Source: an uncultured Dysgonomonas sp.
GTDB lineage: Bacteria; Bacteroidota; Bacteroidia; Bacteroidales; Dysgonomonadaceae
Length of the DNA stretch: 63,173 nucleotides
Direction: 5' to 3'
Assembly: GCF_934668725.1 (NCBI RefSeq)
Contig: NZ_CAKUOF010000020.1
Span: forward strand, 1-63,173
Shown here: positions 34,901-43,663 of the stretch, piece after piece
Layout of the letters: every line of letters starts with the position of its first letter
How positions within the stretch are numbered: the stretch's first letter is position 1
Program-made: the position numbers and the translations under genes
Notes under the pieces: generated by a model
What the model was told of the DNA's origin: nothing
Seen by the model: the letters and a program-made list of their open reading frames with translations, nothing else
The model's database searches: none

Positions 34901-37213
34901 TTACTTCTTTTTTCTAGATATAGTTGTTTTTTTTAATTCATTTGAAAACGAGTAAGGAAAATCGGCAGCATTGATTCCTCTTTGCTTATTTGGGGTCGGA
35001 GACATTTTAAAGTCAATTGCAGCACCTTTCAACAATTCATCATAAGTCAGATAGTTTTTGGTATAAGGTTGCCCGTCTACTGACAGTGACGAAATATATC
35101 TGTTTGCTTTTCCGTTGTTTTCGGCTTTAATACTAACTTGCTTTCCATTTTCCAGATTAAGTTTTACACTCTTAAACAGAGGAGATCCTATTATGTATTG
35201 GTCTGCTCCGGGACAAACAGGATAAAACCCTAAAGCCGAAAACACATACCAGGCTGAAGTTTGTCCATTATCTTCGTCACCGCAATATCCGTCGGGATTA
35301 GGTGTATATAACTTATCCATTACTTCTCTCGCCCAATACTGAGCCTTCCAAGGTTCTCCTGAATAATTGTATAAATAAATCATATGTTGAATGGGTTGGT
35401 TTCCATGTGCATAATTACCCATATTCATTATCTGCATTTCACGTATTTCATGAATTACAGTTCCATAGTAACTATCGTCAAATAAAGGGGGTACATTGAA
35501 CACCGAGTCGAGCATCTGGTTAAAACCCTTCTGTCCTCCCATCAGGTCGATCAATCCTTGAGGATCATGGAATACCGACCAGGTGTAATGCCAGCTGTTG
35601 CCCTCAGTAAAAGCATCTCCCCATTTCAATGGGTTAAATGGCGACTGGAAAGTCCCATCTTCGTTACGCCCTCTCATCAGTTTGTGCTCGGGATCGAACA
35701 GGTTTTTATAATTCATCGCTCTTTTAGCGTATATGGCAATCTCTTTTTCGGGTTTATTTAGAGCTTGTCCCAACTTATAGATAGTCCAGTCGTCATAGGC
35801 ATACTCCAACGTACGGGCAGCACTTTCATTGATGCCTACATTGTATGGCACATATCCCAGCTTGTTATAGTATTGATATCCTAAACGACCGGTTGAACTT
35901 ACCGTGGGATGTACACTATTGGCTCCACTGACAACTGCTTCCCAAAGGGTTTTAATATCGTATCCCCTCAATCCTTTTAGATAAGCATCGGCTACTACTG
36001 ATGCCGAATTATTACCTACCATACATCCTCTGTGACCGGGGCTAGCCCATTCGGGTAAGAAACCGCTTTCTTTGTAGGTATTAGCCAGACCTTCCTGCAT
36101 TTTCGCATTCATAGACGGGTATATTAGGTTAAGGAATGGGAACAGAGAGCGGAATGTATCCCAAAATCCGGTATCGGTAAACATATATCCGGGTAATACT
36201 TCTCCACTATAAGGACTGTAGTGAACAGGCTTTCCTTCGGAATTAATTTCATAGAAACTACGGGGAAACAGCACTGAACGATACAAACATGAATAAAATG
36301 TACGAAGATTATCAATATTACTTTCGTCCTCTACTTCGATGCGTCCCAATACTTTATTCCACTCATTCCGACCTTTATCTTTTAACTGGTCGAAGGTGTC
36401 ATTACTCAATTCTTTCAGATTTAATTCTGCCTGATCGTAGCTGATAAACGAAGATGCTACACGGGCATGTACGACTTCTCCTTTTTTAGTGGAGAAACCG
36501 ATGATTGCTCCGGTATGATTTTCTTTTGCTTCCAATAGTCCTTTTTGTATCTTATTGTTAACTGAAGAAGCGGTGTAAGTGAATGGCTTATCAAATACTA
36601 TGACGAAATAATTCTTGAAATTATCGGGTACTCCTCCACTGTTTTTTGTAGTATAACCGATAATTTTATTTTGTTCGGGAATAATTTTCACATACGATCC
36701 GTTATCGAATGCATCTACGATTACTGACGAATTATCATTCTCAGGAAAAGTAAACCGAAACATAGCTGCACGTTCGGTAGGTGTAATTTCGGTAACCACA
36801 TCATGATCGGCCAGATAAACACGGTAATAATAAGGTTTGGCAACTTCTGCTTTATGAGAGAACCAACTGGCACGCTCATCCTGATCAAAAACAACTTTGC
36901 CTGTAATGGGCATTATTGCAAATTGCCCGTAATCGTTTATCCAAGGGCTGGGTTGATGGGTTTGTTTAAAGCCTCTGATTTTGTCGGCATCATAGGTATA
37001 TGCCCAACCATCGCCCATTTTACCGGTTTGCGGCATCCAAAAATTCATACCCCACGGCATAGCTATTGCCGGGTAGGTATTACCTGTAGACAAGGAGTGT
37101 TTAGATTGTGTGCCAACCAACGTACTCACATAATCGACAGGAGTAGTCTGTGCATTCGGCTTAATAGAAAATAAAGAAATAATTAATAAAAATAAGACAG
37201 TAAGATTTCGCAT
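34901..37213 (-). CDS. GH92 family alpha-mannosidase
   Basis: The 770-residue secreted protein has a signal peptide ending KPNAQ. It carries GH92 landmarks: STGNTYPAIAMPWGMNFWMPQTG, EWASPGHRGCMVGNNSASVVADAYLKG, EGNSWHYTWSVFHD, GNQPIQHMIYLYNYSGEPWKAQYW and CGDEDNGQTSAWYVFSALGFYPVCPG. GH92 enzymes are calcium-dependent exo-alpha-mannosidases acting on alpha-1,2/1,3/1,4/1,6 linkages. The GNQPIQH segment differs from the GNEPxHH form I expect in many alpha-1,2 enzymes, so the linkage is left open. There is no lipobox, so it is probably periplasmic. It is the first gene of the PUL. Confidence 0.93.
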   Translation of the reverse strand: MRNLTVLFLLIISLFSIKPNAQTTPVDYVSTLVGTQSKHSLSTGNTYPAIAMPWGMNFWMPQTGKMGDGWAYTYDADKIRGFKQTHQPSPWINDYGQFAIMPITGKVVFDQDERASWFSHKAEVAKPYYYRVYLADHDVVTEITPTERAAMFRFTFPENDNSSVIVDAFDNGSYVKIIPEQNKIIGYTTKNSGGVPDNFKNYFVIVFDKPFTYTASSVNNKIQKGLLEAKENHTGAIIGFSTKKGEVVHARVASSFISYDQAELNLKELSNDTFDQLKDKGRNEWNKVLGRIEVEDESNIDNLRTFYSCLYRSVLFPRSFYEINSEGKPVHYSPYSGEVLPGYMFTDTGFWDTFRSLFPFLNLIYPSMNAKMQEGLANTYKESGFLPEWASPGHRGCMVGNNSASVVADAYLKGLRGYDIKTLWEAVVSGANSVHPTVSSTGRLGYQYYNKLGYVPYNVGINESAARTLEYAYDDWTIYKLGQALNKPEKEIAIYAKRAMNYKNLFDPEHKLMRGRNEDGTFQSPFNPLKWGDAFTEGNSWHYTWSVFHDPQGLIDLMGGQKGFNQMLDSVFNVPPLFDDSYYGTVIHEIREMQIMNMGNYAHGNQPIQHMIYLYNYSGEPWKAQYWAREVMDKLYTPNPDGYCGDEDNGQTSAWYVFSALGFYPVCPGADQYIIGSPLFKSVKLNLENGKQVSIKAENNGKANRYISSLSVDGQPYTKNYLTYDELLKGAAIDFKMSPTPNKQRGINAADFPYSFSNELKKTTISRKKK

Positions 37214-37578
37214 AAGGTTTATATATAAGTTAACATCTTAAATTGCAGTAGAAATATTGATACAGCTTTAAAGAGTCTTTGTTTTTCACAAAGTTGCTTA
37301 CATGGTATAGTTCAACCCGGAGTTGAAAAATTTTAATATCCATTACAGGTTAATGGCATTCTTATCAGCTAACAGTGTCAAATGTATGCGGGCATGGTTA
37401 ACTATTGGGTTAATTTCCGATTAAAAAAGGGTTAGAAGCTTAACTTATTTTATTAATCTGCACACATTTAATCAATATGTGTGAACAAAGGAGAATATTA
37501 TACAATATATGTATGCACAAAAGAAGTGTGTCTACAAGTATTTATGCAAACTCAATTATATTCTTCAAATAAGTCTGA
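37214..37578. promoter_or_regulatory. PUL promoter region with repeated GGTTA elements
   Basis: No gene is seen in this 365-bp gap between the regulator and the PUL. A consensus -7 box, TACATTTG on the minus strand, lies at 37379-37386. Just upstream of it in the direction of transcription are GGTTAAC (37396), GGTTAAT (37408) and GGTTAGA (37430), with another GGTTAAT at 37348. A small inverted repeat CACACAT/ATGTGTG lies at 37461-37483. These are candidate regulator sites. Confidence 0.45.
37379..37386 (-). promoter_or_regulatory. Putative -7 box of the PUL operon
   Basis: TACATTTG fits TAnnTTTG. It implies a leader of about 160 nt before the GH92 start codon. Confidence 0.4.
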
Positions 37579-40098
37579 TTATGCTTTATTTTCATTCAAC
37601 AGGGACGAGAAAGATATTGAATAATTCTCATTCATTACCTTTTTGTATTCTGCCGAAAATAATAGATATTTATTTTTTGCCTGATCCGGCATTTTCAGTT
37701 TTGTGAGAGAATGTATTTGATAATACAAGGCTTCTTCATTGAGGGAATCTATATTAAAAATAGTGTCGACAAGCAATAAGGTCGTTTGATAATCCTGCTG
37801 GGCATACCTGCTTTCTATTTCCATTTGCAGAATAGACTCCGCTTTATTTTCAATTTCCTGTTTAAATGAGTCAAACATCTCATCTTCTGTATTTTTCAGG
37901 AACTTACCTCTTATCAGTATCTCAATCAGTTCTTTGTTATTAACCATATTTTCACCCTTAGTTATTTCAAAAAACCGTTTATAATCACAATAGCATCCAT
38001 CGGATAATACAATCTTGAAAAATCCTTTGTCATGAATAAGTTCTACATGATCCAGTTCAGCTAGGGCTTTACGTATATGGTTAAGTGTTACGCCTTTCAG
38101 GTTCTTTGCTTTATTTTCAGATTTATCAGGCCAAAGAATATCACTCAATTGCTGTGACGAGATACCGTCTTCTAAACTATATTGAAGAATCAGTAGAAAA
38201 GTTTGTTTCAGCTTTGTACTGAACATGTAGGTAATGTCTTTATTATTCCGATCCCTTACCATAAATTCACCAAAGAGATAGATTGAATTGGGCTGATCTT
38301 TTCTTTCAAAAGACTCTTGAATGGTTTCATCTTTACCTGCTACAACATCTAAATGGTCAACAGTATCGGTATTTGTTTTCGCCCTTCTCTTCATATAAAA
38401 GAAGTATGCACCTCCCACAACAAACACCGATATAATTACACCCCAAATATAGAGCATAGATTCGTCTTTGCCCATTCCTGAAAGTTCTTCAAGGCTTATA
38501 GGAGGAAAGGATAAAGAGTATACACGGGCTACAGACGATATATCGCTGGCATCAAATTCCTGAATAGTACAATATAACTCGTTCAGTTTTTCATTATAAT
38601 ACAAGTTCGCATTTGTTGTAATTTTATCGGAACGAATGGGAATCGAATCGCCTAGAATATCAAAACTGCCGTCTTTAATCGAAAAGCGATACAGTTTCAA
38701 AGATGTATTCGAAAAATGTTCGGGATAGCATAAAGTATAGAAGCATGAATCATCAAGCATTATCATATTGCGTACAGGAACCACGTTATCTCCCTGCCAA
38801 GGTATTTCCCATAATTTGGTAATTTTGTTTTTGCTAAGGTCAACTTTGTATAAGTCATAATAGTAACGCCGCCCGATAGTCTGGTCTCCGGAGTCATTCC
38901 CCATGCCTCCAAAAACATATAAAGAATTGTCTTGTTTTTTATAACACATCGAAGAGAAATACCGGGGTGTTATCCTATCCCCCTCAAACAAAAGTAGGCT
39001 CCATTTCTTTTCGATTAAGTCATACGAATAAAATTCTTTATTATAGTGCTGGCTTCCAAAACCACCAAATACCAGATAGCGGTGATTAACCGGATCATAA
39101 TAGCCATCATGATGATGCAGTTGGGTCGGCAACCTGTCCACACTTTCGGCTGTCCACATTAAAGTATTGAGGTCGAGATAAGCAGAAGTAACTACCTCCT
39201 CAGGTTCTTCGGAATACACTTCGTATGCATATAAGCGACTGTCAGCCCTATCGACAAAACTCATACCCAATTTAAGTTTTACAGGCAATTCATTTCCATA
39301 TTTTTTAGATGACACAGCATTGGAACGGACATTGAAAAATGTAATAGAATCTTTATCGAAAAAGTATATATCCTGAGTCTGGCTATTAAAATTCAAACCT
39401 GCTACATTTTTTGACTTGAAAGACGCTCTTGGTGCCCAGTAGTAGGCATTATTTATCAACCAAACAGGACTGGAAACGTGACCTCTGACTTTACCTTTCG
39501 AGTCATGTACAAGCTCTCCCTCATTTTCATTTAAATGAAAAAAATATTCCTGCTGTTTATCTTTAATAATGACGTTTTTAATGGCAAATGAGGGTATATC
39601 GACAACATGCTCACTCTTACCGAAATAAATGACCGGACTCCATTTTTCAAGAAGATTTAACCCTCCTATTTTTGTTTCTTTATCATTAATCCTTAAAGTC
39701 ATTGAGTCTTGTTGAAGATCAAAAGACAGACTGATATTCACCCATTGACAATTTGAAAGTTCTTCTTTCTTAAAAACGCTGGTAATTAGATTGTTTCGCC
39801 CTTCTTCATTAAATTTAAAGACGGTATTTTCACGCCCTTCATTATCATACATCAGATTATAGGTTACATTCAGGTTGGTATCTTTTAACCTGAAAATATA
39901 ACCGACATTAGAGGGGGGCAATAACGATAAGTCGAAATTAATAACCAATTTCTCAGTAAATGATGGAGCTCCGTGCTCAAATACAGAATATGAGGTTCTC
40001 TCATTAATTACGTTTTCATTTCCATGGAATCGTAATCCTTGAGAAAAAATATTTAGGGGGAAAAACAATAGTAAAACGAAATACAGCAATAGTTTCAT
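37579..40098 (-). CDS. Membrane-spanning LamG/Kelch sensor with SARP-type DNA-binding domain (PUL regulator)
   Basis: This 839-residue protein has a signal peptide (ending NIFSQ). A concanavalin/LamG-like beta-sandwich covers about residues 25-200. A Kelch-like beta-propeller covers about residues 220-520 and includes HHDGYYDPVNHRYLVFGGFG and NSLYVFGGMGND. A single TM helix spans about residues 548-571 (MLYIWGVIISVFVVGGAYFF), followed by KRRAK. The cytoplasmic part begins with an OmpR/SARP-like winged helix at about 600-700: SIYLFGEFMVRDRNNKDI, LSDILWP, then HIRKALAEL and GFFKIVL. It ends in a helical TPR/BTAD-like domain. I see no kinase or receiver domain, so this would be a one-component regulator reading a periplasmic ligand. 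It lies directly upstream of the mannan PUL on the same strand, with its own -7 box. Confidence 0.8.
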   Translation of the reverse strand: MKLLLYFVLLLFFPLNIFSQGLRFHGNENVINERTSYSVFEHGAPSFTEKLVINFDLSLLPPSNVGYIFRLKDTNLNVTYNLMYDNEGRENTVFKFNEEGRNNLITSVFKKEELSNCQWVNISLSFDLQQDSMTLRINDKETKIGGLNLLEKWSPVIYFGKSEHVVDIPSFAIKNVIIKDKQQEYFFHLNENEGELVHDSKGKVRGHVSSPVWLINNAYYWAPRASFKSKNVAGLNFNSQTQDIYFFDKDSITFFNVRSNAVSSKKYGNELPVKLKLGMSFVDRADSRLYAYEVYSEEPEEVVTSAYLDLNTLMWTAESVDRLPTQLHHHDGYYDPVNHRYLVFGGFGSQHYNKEFYSYDLIEKKWSLLLFEGDRITPRYFSSMCYKKQDNSLYVFGGMGNDSGDQTIGRRYYYDLYKVDLSKNKITKLWEIPWQGDNVVPVRNMIMLDDSCFYTLCYPEHFSNTSLKLYRFSIKDGSFDILGDSIPIRSDKITTNANLYYNEKLNELYCTIQEFDASDISSVARVYSLSFPPISLEELSGMGKDESMLYIWGVIISVFVVGGAYFFYMKRRAKTNTDTVDHLDVVAGKDETIQESFERKDQPNSIYLFGEFMVRDRNNKDITYMFSTKLKQTFLLILQYSLEDGISSQQLSDILWPDKSENKAKNLKGVTLNHIRKALAELDHVELIHDKGFFKIVLSDGCYCDYKRFFEITKGENMVNNKELIEILIRGKFLKNTEDEMFDSFKQEIENKAESILQMEIESRYAQQDYQTTLLLVDTIFNIDSLNEEALYYQIHSLTKLKMPDQAKNKYLLFSAEYKKVMNENYSISFSSLLNENKA

Positions 40099-40120
40099 AA
40101 TAAACAGACTTTATTATCTA

Positions 40121-40128
40121 CAAATATA
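40121..40128 (-). promoter_or_regulatory. Putative -7 box of the Kelch-SARP regulator
   Basis: TATATTTG on the minus strand matches TAnnTTTG, 23 bp before the start codon. Confidence 0.45.
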
Positions 40129-40277
40129 GAAATTTAGCTTGTTAATTTCCGAAATTACTTTTTTACCCATTTTTTAGATTCTAAGAAACACCTATGTGTT
40201 TTTAAATGTTAATCTCTGACAACAAATGCTAATCTACTATTATTCAACTTCAAAGAAAAGCATAGGTCGGTGAAAAC

Positions 40278-40314
40278 AAGAAAGCAGCTGCAAGTTATTT
40301 GCAGCTGCTTTCTT
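40278..40314 (-). terminator. Terminator after the mutarotase gene
   Basis: A perfect 16-bp stem (40278-40293 with 40299-40314) closes a 5-nt loop. It separates the ara operon from the regulator gene downstream. Confidence 0.75.
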
Positions 40315-40413
40315 ATAAGAATCTCAAGATACAGAATATATAATTCTAATCAAGAAGTCTTTGACTTCGAAGTAAAAGAAATACAGTAATCTTGAAAAGA
40401 TAATATTTTAAAT

Positions 40414-41568
40414 TCATTTTTTTGTCGAAAATTTATAAATACAAGTTTGTGTATATTCCTCTCCCGGATTTAATCGGGTGGACGGAAATTGAGGTTGGTT
40501 AGGTGTATCAGGATACTTTTGGGTTTCTAGAGCCACTGCTTCTCTGAACTTATGAGCTTTTCCATATTTACCCGTTACTTTTCCATCGAAGAAATTACCA
40601 CTATAAAATTGTATACCGGGCTGGTCTGACCATACTTCCATCACTCTCCCACTTGTTGGCTCGTATAAGCTTGCTATAAACTCTACGTCTTTGTCAGTTT
40701 TGCGGTCTACTACCCAGTTGTGATCGTATCCTAAACCATTTTTCAGCTGTTCGTCATCAACATCTATTCTTGCACCGATAGCTGTTGGTGTTCTAAAATC
40801 GAACGGTGTCCCCTCTACCAATGTTATTTTACCTGTGGGTATCAGAACAGTATCTACAGGAGTGATTCCATTTGCATTTATAGTCAATACGTTATCTGTA
40901 ATCGTACCATTTCCTGCACCTTTCAGATTAAATAACGAATGATGCGACAGATTTACATGTGTAGGTTTATCTGTTGTAGCACTATAAGTTATTTTAAATT
41001 CATTTTCAGGAGTAAGCGTATATACCATTTTCACCTTTACAGTTCCGGGAAATCCTTCTTCACCATCGGGAGAAATATAAGACAATTGAATCTGATTTTT
41101 ACTTACACTATCTACATTCCAAACTTTCATATCGAAACCGTCGGGTCCCCCATGAAGTGTCTGACCATTATTATTGACAGGCAACTGGTATTTCTTACCG
41201 TCAATCGTAAACTGCCCTTTGGCAATGCGATTGGCATAACGCCCCACTACAGGCCCTAAACAACGTTCGCCTTCATAATTCAGATACTTATCTATATTAT
41301 CATGCCCCAATACGATATCCTCATAATTACCATCCTTGTCGGAAGTCCAGAGAGAAATAACCCTTCCTCCGAAGTTAGAAACCTGCATAGTTACTCCATT
41401 TCCCGAATCGAGGGTATAAAGCTTAATCTCTTTACCATCTATTGTTTTTGTAAATGCCGAATCTGCCATCAATACAATTGGCGAGCTTTCAGCCTGTGGT
41501 GGAGTAGCCGGTTTGTTATTACAAGAGAATAAACAAAGAGCAACTCCCAAATAAAAGATCTTTTTCAT
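40414..41568 (-). CDS. galM: Aldose 1-epimerase (mutarotase) lipoprotein
   Basis: The 384-residue protein has a lipoprotein signal (FSC-N), so it acts outside the cytoplasm. GalM landmarks are NFGGRVISLWTSDKDGNYEDIVLGHD, GPVVGRYANRIAKGQF, the NNGQTLHGG loop, the catalytic-type His in THVNLSHHSLFNL, and VALETQKYPDTPNQP with the catalytic Glu. It interconverts alpha and beta sugar anomers. Its position after the symporter and arabinose genes suggests that it prepares L-arabinose for uptake. A hairpin at 41621 lies between it and the symporter gene, so its expression may be lower. Confidence 0.93.
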   Translation of the reverse strand: MKKIFYLGVALCLFSCNNKPATPPQAESSPIVLMADSAFTKTIDGKEIKLYTLDSGNGVTMQVSNFGGRVISLWTSDKDGNYEDIVLGHDNIDKYLNYEGERCLGPVVGRYANRIAKGQFTIDGKKYQLPVNNNGQTLHGGPDGFDMKVWNVDSVSKNQIQLSYISPDGEEGFPGTVKVKMVYTLTPENEFKITYSATTDKPTHVNLSHHSLFNLKGAGNGTITDNVLTINANGITPVDTVLIPTGKITLVEGTPFDFRTPTAIGARIDVDDEQLKNGLGYDHNWVVDRKTDKDVEFIASLYEPTSGRVMEVWSDQPGIQFYSGNFFDGKVTGKYGKAHKFREAVALETQKYPDTPNQPQFPSTRLNPGEEYTQTCIYKFSTKK

Positions 41569-41620
41569 ATATGTATAAATTTGGTTATTTATAAAGGCGA
41601 TGGAAAGCTAAAGATAGAAA

Positions 41621-41655
41621 ATTCTCACTGTCTTTTAGTGACCAACAGTGAGAAT
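41621..41655 (-). terminator. Hairpin between symporter and mutarotase genes (terminator or attenuator)
   Basis: Perfect 11-bp arms (41621-41631 with 41645-41655) are followed on the minus strand by TTTTCT. The T run is weak, so partial read-through into galM is plausible. Confidence 0.55.
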
Positions 41656-41814
41656 AATCAAAAAATACATAATAACTAGATACTATAAAAACATTCTTTC
41701 TTCAGTAAAGTCGCGAAATTATTTATTGTCCTTCCAACGATAACTTCAATTGAAAGTTATAACTTTTGAATACGGCATTAATTTCACATTCCGTTACTTA
41801 CCGATTATTTTTTC

Positions 41815-43560
41815 TTACCAGAAATACCAATAGAATAATCCACAAAGGGCGACTACACCAAGCGATGCAATAACATCCCATTTGTTCCAGCTCTTTCCGA
41901 CAACTTTTTTGTAGTCATCAGTAAAAGTGATGGCTTCTATCTGTTTAGCTGTTGGTTTCGGAGTAAAGAATGACACAACAACCATCAGAAGAATAATGAA
42001 AACAAGCAACCAGACCTCGAAGATAAGCCAGTTGGTTTGCCAAAACCAGGCAGTATATTCCCAAAACGAACCGGTCATTACATCTTTACCTGTATTGGTA
42101 AAAATATTGGTCAACAGACGTGCCATACCGATAATAAAACCCACTATCATACCGGCTTCTCCGGCTTTGGGGGTAATTCTTTTTGAAAATATACCTAATG
42201 CAAATACGGCTACCATGGCAGGTGCCAGCAACGATTGAATACCTTGCAAGTAATCATAAAGGCTACCGAGACTCATCATAATAGGTATCCATATAATACC
42301 CAATATCACAACAACAATTGTTGCAACACGACCTACCAAAACATAGGTGGCTTCGCTCTTATCTTTAAACTTCGGCTTATAAAAATCCTCCGTGAAAAGT
42401 GTAGCACATGAATTGAAGAATGCAGCTAGAGAGGCAACCAATGCAGATATAAAACCGATGGTAACAATTCCTTTTACACCGGCAGGCAATACAAATTTAA
42501 CCATTGACCCAAAGGCGGTATCAGGGTGATCCAATGTGAATCCACTGTCGGGACGTGCTGCCAATGAAGCAGCTACCATACCCGGTATAAGAAACATAAA
42601 TACAGGCAACAATTTAAAATATCCGGCAGCAATAGTCCCTCTACGGGCACGTTTCATTACAATATCATTATCTTCTCCTTTACGTTGCCCTAGCACACGC
42701 TGAACAATATGCTGATCGGTACACCAATACCAAAAGCCGATAATGGATGCTCCGATAAATACCCAGAAGCCGGGATAATCGTCATACAGCGGATCGCCCG
42801 TATTGAAGTGGAACATATGATTTGTACCGTGTGCAACTCCGTCCGCTCCTACATTCAGCGTTTTAGAATAGTCAATCATCGCAGTCCAGCCATCGGCGAT
42901 ACTTCCGTATCCCAATGCCGATAATCCCAAGAAAAGCACGAGAAACGAGCCAATAATAAGTATAGGTGTTTGAATTGCCGACAGGGTCATTACACCTTTC
43001 ATTCCTCCCAAAACCGTAAATATACCCGTTAAGACTATCAAGCCGATTGCCCCGTACCAGAAAGGCAAGCCCAGAAGGCTCTCCATAAAAATACCGCCGG
43101 TAAAGGCTGTTACGCTTACTTTGGTCAATACATAGGCTATAAGCGTGATAATAGACAACCACGAACCTGTAGCAGGCGTATAACGGTATTTAAGGAAGTC
43201 GGGCATGGTGATAATTTTGCCCATCTTATTATTCATCAACTGATAGAAAGGTACAAAGAGCCACCCCAAGAGGAGTATCATCCAGCCTTGCATTTCCCAG
43301 TGTGCCATACCCACACCTGCTTTAGCTCCTGTTCCGGCAAGCCCTACAAGGTGTTCCGAACCGATGTTTGCAGCAAAAATAGCTGCTCCGATGATATACC
43401 ATGGCTCGCCTTTACCAAACAGGTAGTCCTCGCTATTGGCTCCCTGTTGCAAACGTTTGTCTTTTTGTACCGAACGCCAGACAGCCCATGTTACTGCCAG
43501 GATACCTACGGCAATAATCAACCAGTCGAGCCAAATAAACTCATGTGAATTCCAATTCAT
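41815..43560 (-). CDS. Sodium/sugar symporter (SSS family)
   Basis: The 581-residue membrane protein has about 14 predicted helices. SSS features include GAAIFAANIGSEHLVGLAGTGAKAGVGM near TM2, the GGMKGVMTLSAIQTPILI segment, and FYWYCTDQHIVQRVLGQRKGEDN-like sequence in the middle. It resembles Na+/galactose-type (SglT) transporters. Its position in the ara operon points to L-arabinose as cargo. A 104-bp gap separates it from araB, on the same strand. Confidence 0.9.
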   Translation of the reverse strand: MNWNSHEFIWLDWLIIAVGILAVTWAVWRSVQKDKRLQQGANSEDYLFGKGEPWYIIGAAIFAANIGSEHLVGLAGTGAKAGVGMAHWEMQGWMILLLGWLFVPFYQLMNNKMGKIITMPDFLKYRYTPATGSWLSIITLIAYVLTKVSVTAFTGGIFMESLLGLPFWYGAIGLIVLTGIFTVLGGMKGVMTLSAIQTPILIIGSFLVLFLGLSALGYGSIADGWTAMIDYSKTLNVGADGVAHGTNHMFHFNTGDPLYDDYPGFWVFIGASIIGFWYWCTDQHIVQRVLGQRKGEDNDIVMKRARRGTIAAGYFKLLPVFMFLIPGMVAASLAARPDSGFTLDHPDTAFGSMVKFVLPAGVKGIVTIGFISALVASLAAFFNSCATLFTEDFYKPKFKDKSEATYVLVGRVATIVVVILGIIWIPIMMSLGSLYDYLQGIQSLLAPAMVAVFALGIFSKRITPKAGEAGMIVGFIIGMARLLTNIFTNTGKDVMTGSFWEYTAWFWQTNWLIFEVWLLVFIILLMVVVSFFTPKPTAKQIEAITFTDDYKKVVGKSWNKWDVIASLGVVALCGLFYWYFW

Positions 43561-43663
43561 ATGTATAAGATCATTTAAGTAATTTCAACTATTTATTACT
43601 CCATTTTATAGCCATAACTACCTTTTGGGTTCTACCTGCCAAGGCAATAAAAACTCTAAAAGG

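Noticed and set aside
37461..37483. CACACAT/ATGTGTG hairpin as terminator of the Kelch-SARP gene
   Set aside because: It has only 7 bp and lacks a T run on the minus strand. It was left as a possible operator only.
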